Of a stretch of 64,000 nucleotides of DNA, positions 37,093 through 45,634 are shown piece by piece. How positions within the stretch are numbered: position 1 is the first letter of the stretch; each line of letters opens with the position of its first letter. The DNA comes from Kordia algicida (GTDB lineage: Bacteria > Bacteroidota > Bacteroidia > Flavobacteriales > Flavobacteriaceae): the NCBI RefSeq assembly GCF_051013375.1, contig NZ_CP142125.1; one strand, given 5' to 3'. Position numbers and translations under genes: made by a program. A model generated the notes under the pieces. It was not told the origin of the DNA and did not search any database. It worked only from the letters and a program-made list of their open reading frames with translations.

Positions 37093-39610
37093 AATACAAA
37101 CTCGTTTTTGCTTAAAAAAAAGTCGCTATCTCATCATCATGCTTCTTGCAATGACATGGAATATGCTTTCACAAACGAATTCCATCGGCGAACGCTACCG
37201 AGAATATTACAAAACTTCTGATGATGAAGCCGTATTTGTTCATCTAAACAAAACAAGCTTTTTGGTTGGAGAAGAACTATGGTTTAAAAGCTATATTTTC
37301 AATAAAAGAAACGAGGAAATCTCCAAAGCATCTACCAATTTATATGTTGGACTCTATGATGAAAACAGCAAGCAAGTTTCTAAAAAACTATTCCGAATTC
37401 GTAATGGATTTACCAATGGAAACTTGGAACTCGACAAAAATTTAAAAGCAGGGATTTACTATTTAAAAGCAGCTACACAACGAATGGTAGACGAAAAATC
37501 TACCGAAGTTTTTATAGAAGAAATTACAGTGTTCGGAAGCAACATTCCATCACAAAAAAAACAAAAAAACGACATCAAATATGACATTCAGTTTTTGCCT
37601 GAAGGTGGACATTTGGTAAAAGACGTTGAAAATACCATTGCCTTCAAAGCCATCAGTGAAGAAGGAAAAGGTGTTTATGTAAATGGAATCATTTATGATG
37701 AAAACAATCAAGAAGTAACTACATTTGAAAGTAACAATTACGGTTTTGGCACTTTTAAACTTTCGCCTAAAGCGGAAAATACATTCAGAGCAAAAACAAC
37801 TTTCAAAGAAGAAATTACCAGCGAAAAAATACTTCCAAAAGTAGAAAATACAGGAATTGTCATTCAGGTTGATAACATACAAAAAGATACGATACAAATT
37901 TCTTTCAACACCAATCCTGAAACATTACAAAGCATCGTTTCTAAAGATTACACAGTATTAATTCACAAAGATGGTTTGTCACGCTCTATGCCGTTTTCTT
38001 TTAAAAACAACGAAAAAGTAGACTTACTAATTCCGCGTAGCAGATTGTTTAATGGTGTAAACACGATTACACTATTTGATGGAAAAACACCAATTTTAGA
38101 ACGCTTATTCTTCAATCGAAAAATAGTAAAGAATCTTTCTGTCATGGTCAAAAAAGTAGAAACGGAAAACGATTTTACTAAATTTGCCATGTATTTGGTA
38201 AAAAACAAACCGCGAATTCGAGAAGCAAATGTCAGTATTTCCATTCTACCAGAAACGACAGAAGCCTACAATCCGGCACATAACATATTTTCTAGTTTTT
38301 ACCTAAAACCGTATGTTCGTGGCGAAATTGAAAATCCGAAATACTACTTTCCAAACAACACAAAAACCAAACGAAAAGCACTTGATGCATTACTCATTAC
38401 ACAAGGTTGGAGCAAATACGACTGGACAGCCATCTTTCAAGACAAACCAAAACAATCAATTACGACCAAAGGAATCACGATTAGAGGAACGGTAAATTTT
38501 CCAACAAAACGCGTAAAAGGAATGTTTTTGCATGACACTAAAGACTTGCCAGCACAATACATTCCGATTGATGACGAACGAAAATTTGTCATCTACAATC
38601 TATTTCCAGAAGCTGGTGAAAAACTCCGCTTCTCTTACATCAATCACAAAAAAGAATTTCTAAAGCCAAAACTATACTTGCGTTACAGTGTGAGTGATGA
38701 AAAAGATGAAATTCCCGCAAACGCTATTATTGATCGTTCGCTACTAAACAAAAACAACATTTTTATACTTCCTGATGGTTTTTTTCCTGAAGATTCAGAA
38801 GCTTTATACGCTGTACATTTAAAGGCAAAAAACAAGAAAAACAAAGAAAAGCGAGATCCGATGATGTTTAACGGACGAGAAACCAAAATCACGGAATCTG
38901 AATACTTACGATATCCAAATATTGGCGCATTTCTTCAAAACAACGGATTTGACGTAAATGATGCAAACATCAGTTTAGGACAAATAACTATTTACGCCAG
39001 AAGACCACAAACGCTTGGACAACTCAGACCAGAAAAACCAAAACCAAAACGTCTTGACGATTCCACTGGTTCTCCACAAGGCGGAAGCAATACGGATGCT
39101 GCTGCCGCAACTCCAAAAGAAAATATATCATCACGATTTACAAAAGTAGAACCATTAGTATTTGTAAACGACGTACCATTAACGAGTTTTGATGTGTTAA
39201 CAACGCTCAATATGGCAAATATAGAACGTATTATTATTGACAAAAGCGGAATTGGATACGGCATCCGTGGAACTGGCGGTGTGATTAAAATTTTTACTCG
39301 AAATACTCCACTCACTCCTACTTCCAGAACTCGCAGAGATTCATACGTAAATCAAACACCACCAATTGGTTTTAGCGTTGCTAAAGCATATTACGAACCA
39401 AAATACCGTTCTTTTTCAAGTGAAGCTTATCAAAAATATGGCGCTATCGATTGGCGACCAAACAACCAAATTCCAAGACGTGGACCTTTTAACTTTGTCG
39501 TAAAACACAAAGACGTAAAAACAATTACGATGTTTATTGAAGGAATTTCTAAAGATGGTAGTTTGATCTCGGAAAAACGCACCATTTCCATTACCGATGA
39601 GGAAGAATAA
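37079..39610 (+). CDS. Secreted MG2-like/TonB-plug-like protein, copy 3
   Basis: This 843-residue near-twin of copy 2 overlaps its stop by 14 bases. The N-terminus differs: a longer basic start (MMTTRIQTRFCLKKS) before the hydrophobic signal segment, and a first 134 residues that are only similar to copy 2 (for example SFLVGEELWFKS against SYLAGEEIWFKS). From TQRMVDEKS onward the two differ at only a few residues (for example one Thr/Ile, one Val/Ile, one Asn/Ser, one Arg/Gln). Same domains as copy 2. Function unknown; the N-terminal MG2-like part is the only diverged section. Confidence 0.82.
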   Translation: MMTTRIQTRFCLKKSRYLIIMLLAMTWNMLSQTNSIGERYREYYKTSDDEAVFVHLNKTSFLVGEELWFKSYIFNKRNEEISKASTNLYVGLYDENSKQVSKKLFRIRNGFTNGNLELDKNLKAGIYYLKAATQRMVDEKSTEVFIEEITVFGSNIPSQKKQKNDIKYDIQFLPEGGHLVKDVENTIAFKAISEEGKGVYVNGIIYDENNQEVTTFESNNYGFGTFKLSPKAENTFRAKTTFKEEITSEKILPKVENTGIVIQVDNIQKDTIQISFNTNPETLQSIVSKDYTVLIHKDGLSRSMPFSFKNNEKVDLLIPRSRLFNGVNTITLFDGKTPILERLFFNRKIVKNLSVMVKKVETENDFTKFAMYLVKNKPRIREANVSISILPETTEAYNPAHNIFSSFYLKPYVRGEIENPKYYFPNNTKTKRKALDALLITQGWSKYDWTAIFQDKPKQSITTKGITIRGTVNFPTKRVKGMFLHDTKDLPAQYIPIDDERKFVIYNLFPEAGEKLRFSYINHKKEFLKPKLYLRYSVSDEKDEIPANAIIDRSLLNKNNIFILPDGFFPEDSEALYAVHLKAKNKKNKEKRDPMMFNGRETKITESEYLRYPNIGAFLQNNGFDVNDANISLGQITIYARRPQTLGQLRPEKPKPKRLDDSTGSPQGGSNTDAAAATPKENISSRFTKVEPLVFVNDVPLTSFDVLTTLNMANIERIIIDKSGIGYGIRGTGGVIKIFTRNTPLTPTSRTRRDSYVNQTPPIGFSVAKAYYEPKYRSFSSEAYQKYGAIDWRPNNQIPRRGPFNFVVKHKDVKTITMFIEGISKDGSLISEKRTISITDEEE
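37481..39584 (+). repeat. Long direct repeat, second copy
   Basis: Second copy of the 2.1-kb repeat, inside gene copy 3. The near identity, with silent and replacement differences spread thinly, points to recent duplication or gene conversion. Confidence 0.9.
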
Positions 39611-39823
39611 GTTTGCAAATTTAAAGAAGAAAAGAATCACTCTAGATGAAGAAGTGACAATTTGAAAATGTATCAATTAGTTTCAAACAACATTCAGATT
39701 CGTCTTAGAAACACATTCAACATTTAAAAATTAACATTTAGCATTTTATATAAAATCAAATAATGATCTCGGAAATAACCTTAAATCATTAAATTTTTAA
39801 ATCCTTGAATTGAGCGAAGCGAA

Positions 39824-40264
39824 TCAGACTTCTTCATGCTTTATCTTCCGTTGATAATAAAAAGCAGGTAATAAAATCAACACAAAAAGCGGCTGAATCA
39901 AAAAGCGGCGTACGTAAAATGTCAGTAGATAATCTTCTGCTAAATTGTGCTGAATCAAATAAAAATACAGCGAAACTAACACTACAAAAGCAACCAAATA
40001 TAGTCCGAAAGAAAACTTCAACACATGTTTGTTCTCAAAAGCAATATAAATAATTGCTAAAGAAACGAGCATGTTCAGCGCATATCTAAACATATGATTT
40101 ACAAATAACAACCAAGCATTGTATTCGGGAATATTTGCCTGTAAATAGTCATTTTTAAAAAAGTTCAAAAACGGATCATAAAACAATTGGTTTTCAAATG
40201 CTCTAATCAAAACGAGCAATCCGAAAAGGAATCCTACAGCAATATATTTCCAAATCTTTTTCAT
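39824..40264 (-). CDS. Exosortase F system-associated protein
   Basis: The 146-residue membrane protein has about four membrane segments (8-21, 53-68, 79-106, 123-139). Its N-terminus reads MKKIWKYIAVGFLFGLLVLI, and FENQLFYDPFLNFFKND and VNHMFRYALNMLVSLAIIY follow, as in the family that accompanies XrtF in Flavobacteriia. Its start codon comes directly after the xrtF stop, so the pair is one unit. It presumably assists the exosortase; its biochemical role is not known. Confidence 0.8.
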   Translation of the reverse strand: MKKIWKYIAVGFLFGLLVLIRAFENQLFYDPFLNFFKNDYLQANIPEYNAWLLFVNHMFRYALNMLVSLAIIYIAFENKHVLKFSFGLYLVAFVVLVSLYFYLIQHNLAEDYLLTFYVRRFLIQPLFVLILLPAFYYQRKIKHEEV

Positions 40265-40792
40265 TTATTTCTTTGAAAATTTCTGAACCCAAAGCATCCA
40301 CAATAAAAATACCATTCCATAAATAATTGTCGGAAACACAATTTGATGGAGCAAATATTCCTGTTCAGGGAAACGATACAGCCCAATTCCCAATATGACA
40401 ATTCGCAATAAATTTGCCAGATACACCAACACACTTCCCACCAGAATAAAAAAGATCGTATTTTTTAAATTTCCTGTAAATGCAATCACAAATGTGATGA
40501 ATAAAATCAACACACTTACGGAATTACAACCTTCTACAATTCGCCCAACATAATTGCCGTGAACAAGTAATTTCATAGTAGGTTCTGATTCATGCACTGC
40601 AACATTTGCCACATACCCAAACGCATTGATGATACTTTCTGTTTGATGAGCAACAATACGTGTGACACCATCAGGTTCGCCATCAAAATTAGACAAATAT
40701 AAACTATACGCATACGTCAATATAGCGTAGGTAATAAAGAATTTTACGATAAATCCTAAAGCCGATTTGTATTTTTTAATGCTTTCTAACAC
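40265..40792 (-). CDS. xrtF: Exosortase family protein XrtF
   Basis: The 175-residue integral membrane transpeptidase has several membrane helices and the exosortase catalytic residues: Cys89 in VEGCNSVSV, Arg130 in ANLLRIVIL and His149 in YLLHQIVFP. Exosortases cut proteins at C-terminal sorting signals and pass them to the cell surface. No candidate substrate with a matching C-terminal signal is seen in the window. It is divergent from the GAF-domain gene. Confidence 0.85.
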   Translation of the reverse strand: MLESIKKYKSALGFIVKFFITYAILTYAYSLYLSNFDGEPDGVTRIVAHQTESIINAFGYVANVAVHESEPTMKLLVHGNYVGRIVEGCNSVSVLILFITFVIAFTGNLKNTIFFILVGSVLVYLANLLRIVILGIGLYRFPEQEYLLHQIVFPTIIYGMVFLLWMLWVQKFSKK

Positions 40793-40818
40793 AATTGCAA
40801 TAATGGTTCAAAGAGTTA

Positions 40819-40826
40819 CAAACTTA
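40819..40826 (-). promoter_or_regulatory. Putative -7 element of xrtF
   Basis: Minus strand TAAGTTTG matches TAnnTTTG, 26 bases before the start codon. Confidence 0.35.
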
Positions 40827-40960
40827 CTCTAAAAGCATTGAAAATGTCACATTTTCTATAAATTTTGTCGGATTCGTTTTTTAAGTCACTTTATTCAACA
40901 TTAGATGAAAGACTTTTAGATTTTTTTCGACTATTTTTGCCGAATCAAAATTTAAAAAAC

Positions 40961-41422
40961 ATGGCACTTTCAACATACAAACCCGAAATAGAAAACATTA
41001 TTGCAAACACTGAGCTTTCTGTCGATGACCGCATGACAAAAATTTGTGAATTATTGCAGGAAAACATTGCACACTATGACTGGGTTGGATTCTACTTTAA
41101 AAACGGAGACAAACCTGAACTAAAATTACGTGCTTTTGCTGGAGAACCAACAGATCATACCATCATTCCGTTTGGAAAAGGTATTTGTGGTCAAGTTGCA
41201 GTATCTAATGAAAATTTCTTAGTTCCAGATGTCAAAGCACAAGACAATTATATTGCATGTAGCATTCATGTAAAAGCAGAAATTGTAATTCCATTATTCG
41301 TCAACGGAGAAAACATTGGTCAAATTGATATTGATTCGCACACGCCAGATCCGTTTACCAAAGAAGACGAAGAATTTTTAGAATTTATTAATGCAAAGGT
41401 TGCAGAGATACTTTCAAAATAA
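40961..41422 (+). CDS. GAF-domain protein, free methionine-(R)-sulfoxide reductase type
   Basis: The 153-residue GAF protein resembles fRMsr (E. coli YebR). Cys76 in GKGICGQV and Cys100 in DNYIACS are 24 residues apart, the spacing of two of the three active-site cysteines of the family; DWVGFYF and EIVIPLF are the ligand-pocket strands. It would reduce free methionine sulfoxide. The third cysteine of YebR is missing, as in some homologues. The start at 40961 (MALSTYKP) is used because the longer frame from 40865 would contain a TATTTTTG promoter element (40932-40939) and adds no known domain. Confidence 0.82.
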   Translation: MALSTYKPEIENIIANTELSVDDRMTKICELLQENIAHYDWVGFYFKNGDKPELKLRAFAGEPTDHTIIPFGKGICGQVAVSNENFLVPDVKAQDNYIACSIHVKAEIVIPLFVNGENIGQIDIDSHTPDPFTKEDEEFLEFINAKVAEILSK

Positions 41423-41486
41423 ATTTCTCATACCTAAACTAAAATTAAAGGCTAAAGAACCTTTATCGTTTTCCCTAAAATATATC

Positions 41487-41527
41487 AAAGCTGAAATACA
41501 TTTAGTCTGTATCTCAGCTTTTTTTTT
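41487..41527 (+). terminator. Terminator of the GAF-domain gene
   Basis: Arms 41487-41500 and 41508-41521 pair over 14 bp with one mismatch, loop of 7, followed by a T-run. Confidence 0.8.
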
Positions 41528-41656
41528 ATGTCTATTAAGTATTAAAAACACGTATCCATATCGTTTTTAAGCTCTAAAAAACCAATTCGTACGTACAGTC
41601 TATTTTTAGAGATTTATATTTTTTCTAAAAAAACTACAGAGTTAAAAATAAAAAAC

Positions 41657-41686
41657 TATATTTGGTTAACCAGATTGGGTAACCAA
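41657..41686 (+). promoter_or_regulatory. Promoter with overlapping FadR-type operators for the sugar-acid operon
   Basis: TATATTTG at 41657-41664 fits the -7 consensus. Directly overlapping it is TTGGTTAACCA (41662-41672), containing the perfect palindrome TGGTTAACCA, and next to it TTGGGTAACCAA (41675-41686). TGGT-N-ACCA sites are typical of GntR regulators of the FadR subfamily, and such a regulator is encoded at 44915. Binding here would block the polymerase. No good -33 element is visible. Confidence 0.6.
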
Positions 41687-41712
41687 TTTTAATAACTGTA
41701 TTTTTACTCTAG

Positions 41713-43606
41713 ATGAAAACCAAAATCATATTCATAATTGGTGTTTCAGGTGTTGGGAAAAGCACCGTAGCAAACTTATTGTCTAAAAAATTACAAGTTC
41801 CTTTTTTTGACGGAGACGACTTTCATCATGAAAAGAACATCAAAAAAATGGCAAGTGGAACACCTTTAAATGATGCTGATAGATACGATTGGCTTCAAAG
41901 TTTGAACGAGTTGGCAATAAAACACGTAAAAGCAAAAACGAGTTGTATCATTGTCTGTTCTGCTCTAAAACAAGCATATCGAGACATTTTAAGTCATCAA
42001 ATAGAAAAGTATTCTGAATGGGTTTTTCTTCATGGATCTTTCGATCAAATTAAAAAACGACTAGACAATAGAAAAAATCATTTTATGAGTTCGGAGCTTC
42101 TAAAATCACAATTTGACACTTTAGAAGAACCTACAAACGCGATCAAAATTAACGTAGAAAAATCTCCTGAACATATTGTGGAAATTATCAAAAATCTGAG
42201 CAATAATAAATCTGAATTTGGACTATTCGGATTAGGTGTCATGGGCAAAAGTCTAAGCAGAAATCTAGCGAATAACGGTGTAAAACTCTCATTATTTAAC
42301 AGACATATTGCTGGTAAAGAAGAAAATATAGCGCTCAATTTTAAAAAGGAATTTCCCGAATTAGCTACAGCGCTTCCGTTTGATGACATTGCCGCTTTTG
42401 TAAACTCCATTCAACAACCTAGAAAAATAATGTTGATGGTAAATGCAGGAAAAACAATCGATTTGGTCATTGAAAATTTACTTCCATACTTAACTAAAGG
42501 AGATATTTTAATAGATGGTGGAAACTCCAACTACAACAAGACAAAAGAACGCCACGACTACTTAAAATCTAAAAACATCTATTTTATTGGTGCTGGAGTT
42601 TCTGGTGGTGAAGAAGGTGCTTTGCGTGGACCTTCCATAATGCCTGGCGGAAATGAAGAAACTTATAAAAAAATACAGCCTTTTTTAGAAAAAATAGCCG
42701 CAAAAGATGAAAATAAATTACCATGTTGTAGTTATATCGGACCTGAAGGTAGCGGACATTTTGTAAAAATGGTGCACAACGGAATTGAATACGCAGAAAT
42801 GCAATTGCTTGCGGAAGTTTTTACATTGCTAAAAAATCTTGGGAAAAATCCTGATGAGATTGCTGCTATTTTAGAATCTTGGAAAGCAATCGAAAACAGT
42901 TACTTGCTTGAGATTACTATTGATATTTTAAGAAAAAAAGACGGAGAAGATTGGTTGATTCATAAAATTATGGACAAAGCAGGAAACAAAGGAACTGGAA
43001 ATTGGACAACCATTGCAACAGCACAATTGGGCATTCCGAGTACGATGGTCGCTTCTTCCCTATTTGCGCGTTACATCTCTTTTTTTAAAGAAGAAAGAAT
43101 TACCGTAAGTACATATTTTAACACGAACGATCTTTCATTAAACTTGAATAGCGAAGAAATTTTAAAAGCCTATCAATTTGCAAGAATCATCAATCATTAC
43201 CAAGGTTTCAAATTAATAAAAGAAGCATCAAACCGTAACAACTGGAACATCAACCTCAGTGAACTCGCCAGAATTTGGACAAATGGTTGCATCATCAGAT
43301 CAGATTTAATGACTTCTTTAGTCACAACTTTTAAAACGGTCGATAATATATTGCACGAACCTGAAATTATTGAAAAATTACAAGCTTTAAAACCATTTAT
43401 CAAGAAAGTTGTAACCGAAGGAATTGTTAATGAAGTAGCGGTTTCCGACATTAACGGATGCAATAAGTTTCTTAAATAGTTTTTCAAAAGCAACGTCATC
43501 CGCAAATATAATTCAAGCACAACGAGATTATTTCGGAGCACATACGTATCAAAGAACAGATGATACTTCTGGAAAATTTTATCACACGCATTGGGCAAAA
43601 AATTAA
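41713..43606 (+). pseudogene. Gluconokinase - 6-phosphogluconate dehydrogenase fusion with C-terminal frameshift
   Basis: The open frame gives 588 residues and stops at 43479. Residues 1-162 are a GntK-type gluconokinase (P-loop GVSGVGKST at 10-18, FDGDDFH, GTPLNDADRYDWL). Residues 168 onward are 6-phosphogluconate dehydrogenase (Rossmann GLGVMG at 173-178, DGGNSNY, GVSGGEEGALRGPS, VKMVHNGIEYAEMQ). The frame goes wrong in GTTTCC at 43441-43446: removing one T restores the normal tail LTDAISFLNSFS ... IIQAQRDYFGAHTY ... FYHTHW up to 43606, for a 630-residue protein. The lost tail supplies substrate-binding Arg/His to the partner subunit, so the dehydrogenase is probably inactive as read; the kinase half is intact. 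Sequencing error is possible. Confidence 0.85.
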
Positions 43607-43626
43607 TCTATTAACAACAAAAAACT

Positions 43627-44901
43627 ATGGCAACTGCTGACAACAAAAATTCTTTTCTAAAGAAAATCATTAAGATCATTTTAGCATTCGGACCTGGTAT
43701 TTTTGCCATTGGTTATACCATTGGAACTGGTAGTGTAACTTCGATGATTGTCGCTGGAAGCAAATTTAACATGCAACTGCTTTGGGTATTATTGCTAAGT
43801 TGTTTATTCTCTGGTGTATTAATGTTTGCGTATGGAAACTATGGTTTAATTACGGGCGACACAGCTTTATACGGTTTTAAAAAACACTTAAAATATGGAA
43901 AAGCTTTAGCCATATTAATCATCATAGGAATTACTTTTGGACAATGGAATTCTTTGATGGGAATTTTGGGAATTTCTTCCAATATCATCTATGAAATATT
44001 AGCGATAAATTTTGAAGGTTTAAGCGATCACAAATACGGAATAGTGTTGACAATAGCTGTTATAATTATTGTTGTCTTTTACTTGCTCATGCTCATCGGA
44101 AAATATTCGTTTTTTGAAAAAATTCTGGTCATATTCGTAACACTCATGGGATTCTCGTTTATTTTTTCACTCTACTTTGTAAATCCGCTTCCAAACGATG
44201 TTGTAAAAGGATTAATGCCCACAATACCCGATGTGCCAGGCGGAAAAATGTTAGTTGCAGCCTTTGTTGGAACTACCATGGCGGCCGCAACATTTCTTTC
44301 CAGACCATTATTTGTACAAGGAAAAGGTTGGACATTAAAAAATTTAAAACAACAAAAAAGAGATTCAATTGTCGCGTCAATCTTGATATTTATCATCAGT
44401 GGTACCATCATGGCAGTTGCTGCGGGAGCACTTTTTTATGAAGGAAAAGAAGTAACACATGTAATAGACATGGCAAACACACTAGAACCTGTAGCTGGCA
44501 AATGGGCAGTGACTATTTTCTTTTTTGGTGCCTTGAGTGCCGGATTGTCTTCTATTTTCCCATGTCTTTTAATCGCGCCGTTACTATTAGCCGATTATCA
44601 ATCCGGGAAATTAGACACAAATTCAAAACAATTTAGAATCGTAACTTTTATTGCATGCTTAGTTGCTTTAATTGGCCCTGCTTTTGGTGCGAATCCTATT
44701 GAAATTCAAATCTTATCACAAGTTTTCAATGTATTCGTATTGCCTGCAGTTATTCTTGGAATAATTCTATTAGTTAATAATAAAAAAGTAATGAAAGATT
44801 ATAAAACAAGTATTTGGGTCAATGTTGGACTGTATGCCGCTATGTTTTTCTCTTTGGTAATTTCCTTTAACGGAATTGTAGCATTAACAGAATACTTTTA
44901 A
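43627..44901 (+). CDS. Nramp-fold transporter lacking metal-binding motifs
   Basis: The 424-residue protein has about eleven membrane helices and the overall pattern of Nramp carriers (FGPGIFAIGY opening helix 1). The DPGN motif of helix 1 is replaced by IGTG (32-35), and the MPH motif of helix 6 is replaced in VGTTMAAATFL (214-224). Those residues bind the divalent metal in true Nramp proteins, so metal transport is unlikely. Placement between gluconokinase/6PGDH and a FadR-type regulator suggests uptake of a sugar acid instead; this is inference. It starts 20 bases after the frameshifted tail of the previous gene. Confidence 0.75.
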   Translation: MATADNKNSFLKKIIKIILAFGPGIFAIGYTIGTGSVTSMIVAGSKFNMQLLWVLLLSCLFSGVLMFAYGNYGLITGDTALYGFKKHLKYGKALAILIIIGITFGQWNSLMGILGISSNIIYEILAINFEGLSDHKYGIVLTIAVIIIVVFYLLMLIGKYSFFEKILVIFVTLMGFSFIFSLYFVNPLPNDVVKGLMPTIPDVPGGKMLVAAFVGTTMAAATFLSRPLFVQGKGWTLKNLKQQKRDSIVASILIFIISGTIMAVAAGALFYEGKEVTHVIDMANTLEPVAGKWAVTIFFFGALSAGLSSIFPCLLIAPLLLADYQSGKLDTNSKQFRIVTFIACLVALIGPAFGANPIEIQILSQVFNVFVLPAVILGIILLVNNKKVMKDYKTSIWVNVGLYAAMFFSLVISFNGIVALTEYF

Positions 44902-44914
44902 AAAATTAATCGTC

Positions 44915-45613
44915 GTGAAAATTAGTTTAACAGACAAAAACGAAAAAAAATCATTGCAAAATGATATAATTTCTAAAATTCGAGATTTAGTCAACTCTAA
45001 AAGTCTGGAAGAAGGAGATAAATTGCCTTCAGAAAGAATATTGTCTGAAAAATTTGGTGTAAACAGAAACCAAATACGAGAAGTCATTCGCGAACTAGAA
45101 TTTTACGGAGTATTGAAATCTGTGGCGCAAAGCGGAACAGTATTAAACATAGGACTCATTGGTTTTAATGGAATCATCAATGAAATCATTTCGCTCAACA
45201 TTCCATCATTCAACGAATTGGTAGAAACACGAATAACCTTAGAGTTAAAAACGGTTTGCTTGGCAGCAGAAAGAAGAACGAAGGCTGATTTACAAAATAT
45301 TGAGAAGGCTTTTAATTCATTTAAGATGAAAATGATCGATGGAGGAAATCATTTAGAAGAAGATTTATTATTCCATGTAGCAATTGCCAAAGCTAGTAAA
45401 AACAATACATTATTAACACTAATGCTTTTAATTACTCCACCAATTCTTGCAGCTTATGATAGCAATACAGTTTGCGAAGGTGATCAAGTATTGACGGAAA
45501 TAAAAAAGCATGAAAATATTTATGTAGCTATCAAATCAAAAGATAGCGCTCTTGCAAAACAAATGATGGAAGACCATTTTTATAAACTATCAAAACATAT
45601 CATAAAAAAATAA
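44915..45613 (+). CDS. GntR-family regulator, FadR/FCD subfamily
   Basis: The 232-residue protein has an N-terminal winged helix-turn-helix (about 15-80; LEEGDKLPSERILSEKFGVNRNQIREVIRELEFYGVL, quoted in part as KLPSERILSEKFGVNRNQ). An all-helical FCD ligand domain (about 95-228) contains ARE-type LVETRITLELKTVCLAA and metal-ligand His in ENIYV and DHFYKL segments. The start codon is GTG. FCD regulators usually respond to sugar acids or other carboxylates. Probable target is the twin operator at 41662-41686. Gap to the transporter is 13 bases, so it is in the operon it controls. Confidence 0.88.
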   Translation: MKISLTDKNEKKSLQNDIISKIRDLVNSKSLEEGDKLPSERILSEKFGVNRNQIREVIRELEFYGVLKSVAQSGTVLNIGLIGFNGIINEIISLNIPSFNELVETRITLELKTVCLAAERRTKADLQNIEKAFNSFKMKMIDGGNHLEEDLLFHVAIAKASKNNTLLTLMLLITPPILAAYDSNTVCEGDQVLTEIKKHENIYVAIKSKDSALAKQMMEDHFYKLSKHIIKK

Positions 45614-45634
45614 CACATTCAATATTTTTAAAGG

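Noticed and set aside
41713..43479. Reading the kinase-dehydrogenase gene as a complete 588-residue protein
   Set aside because: The last 12 codons match nothing in 6PGDH, while the true conserved tail lies next to it in the +1 frame.
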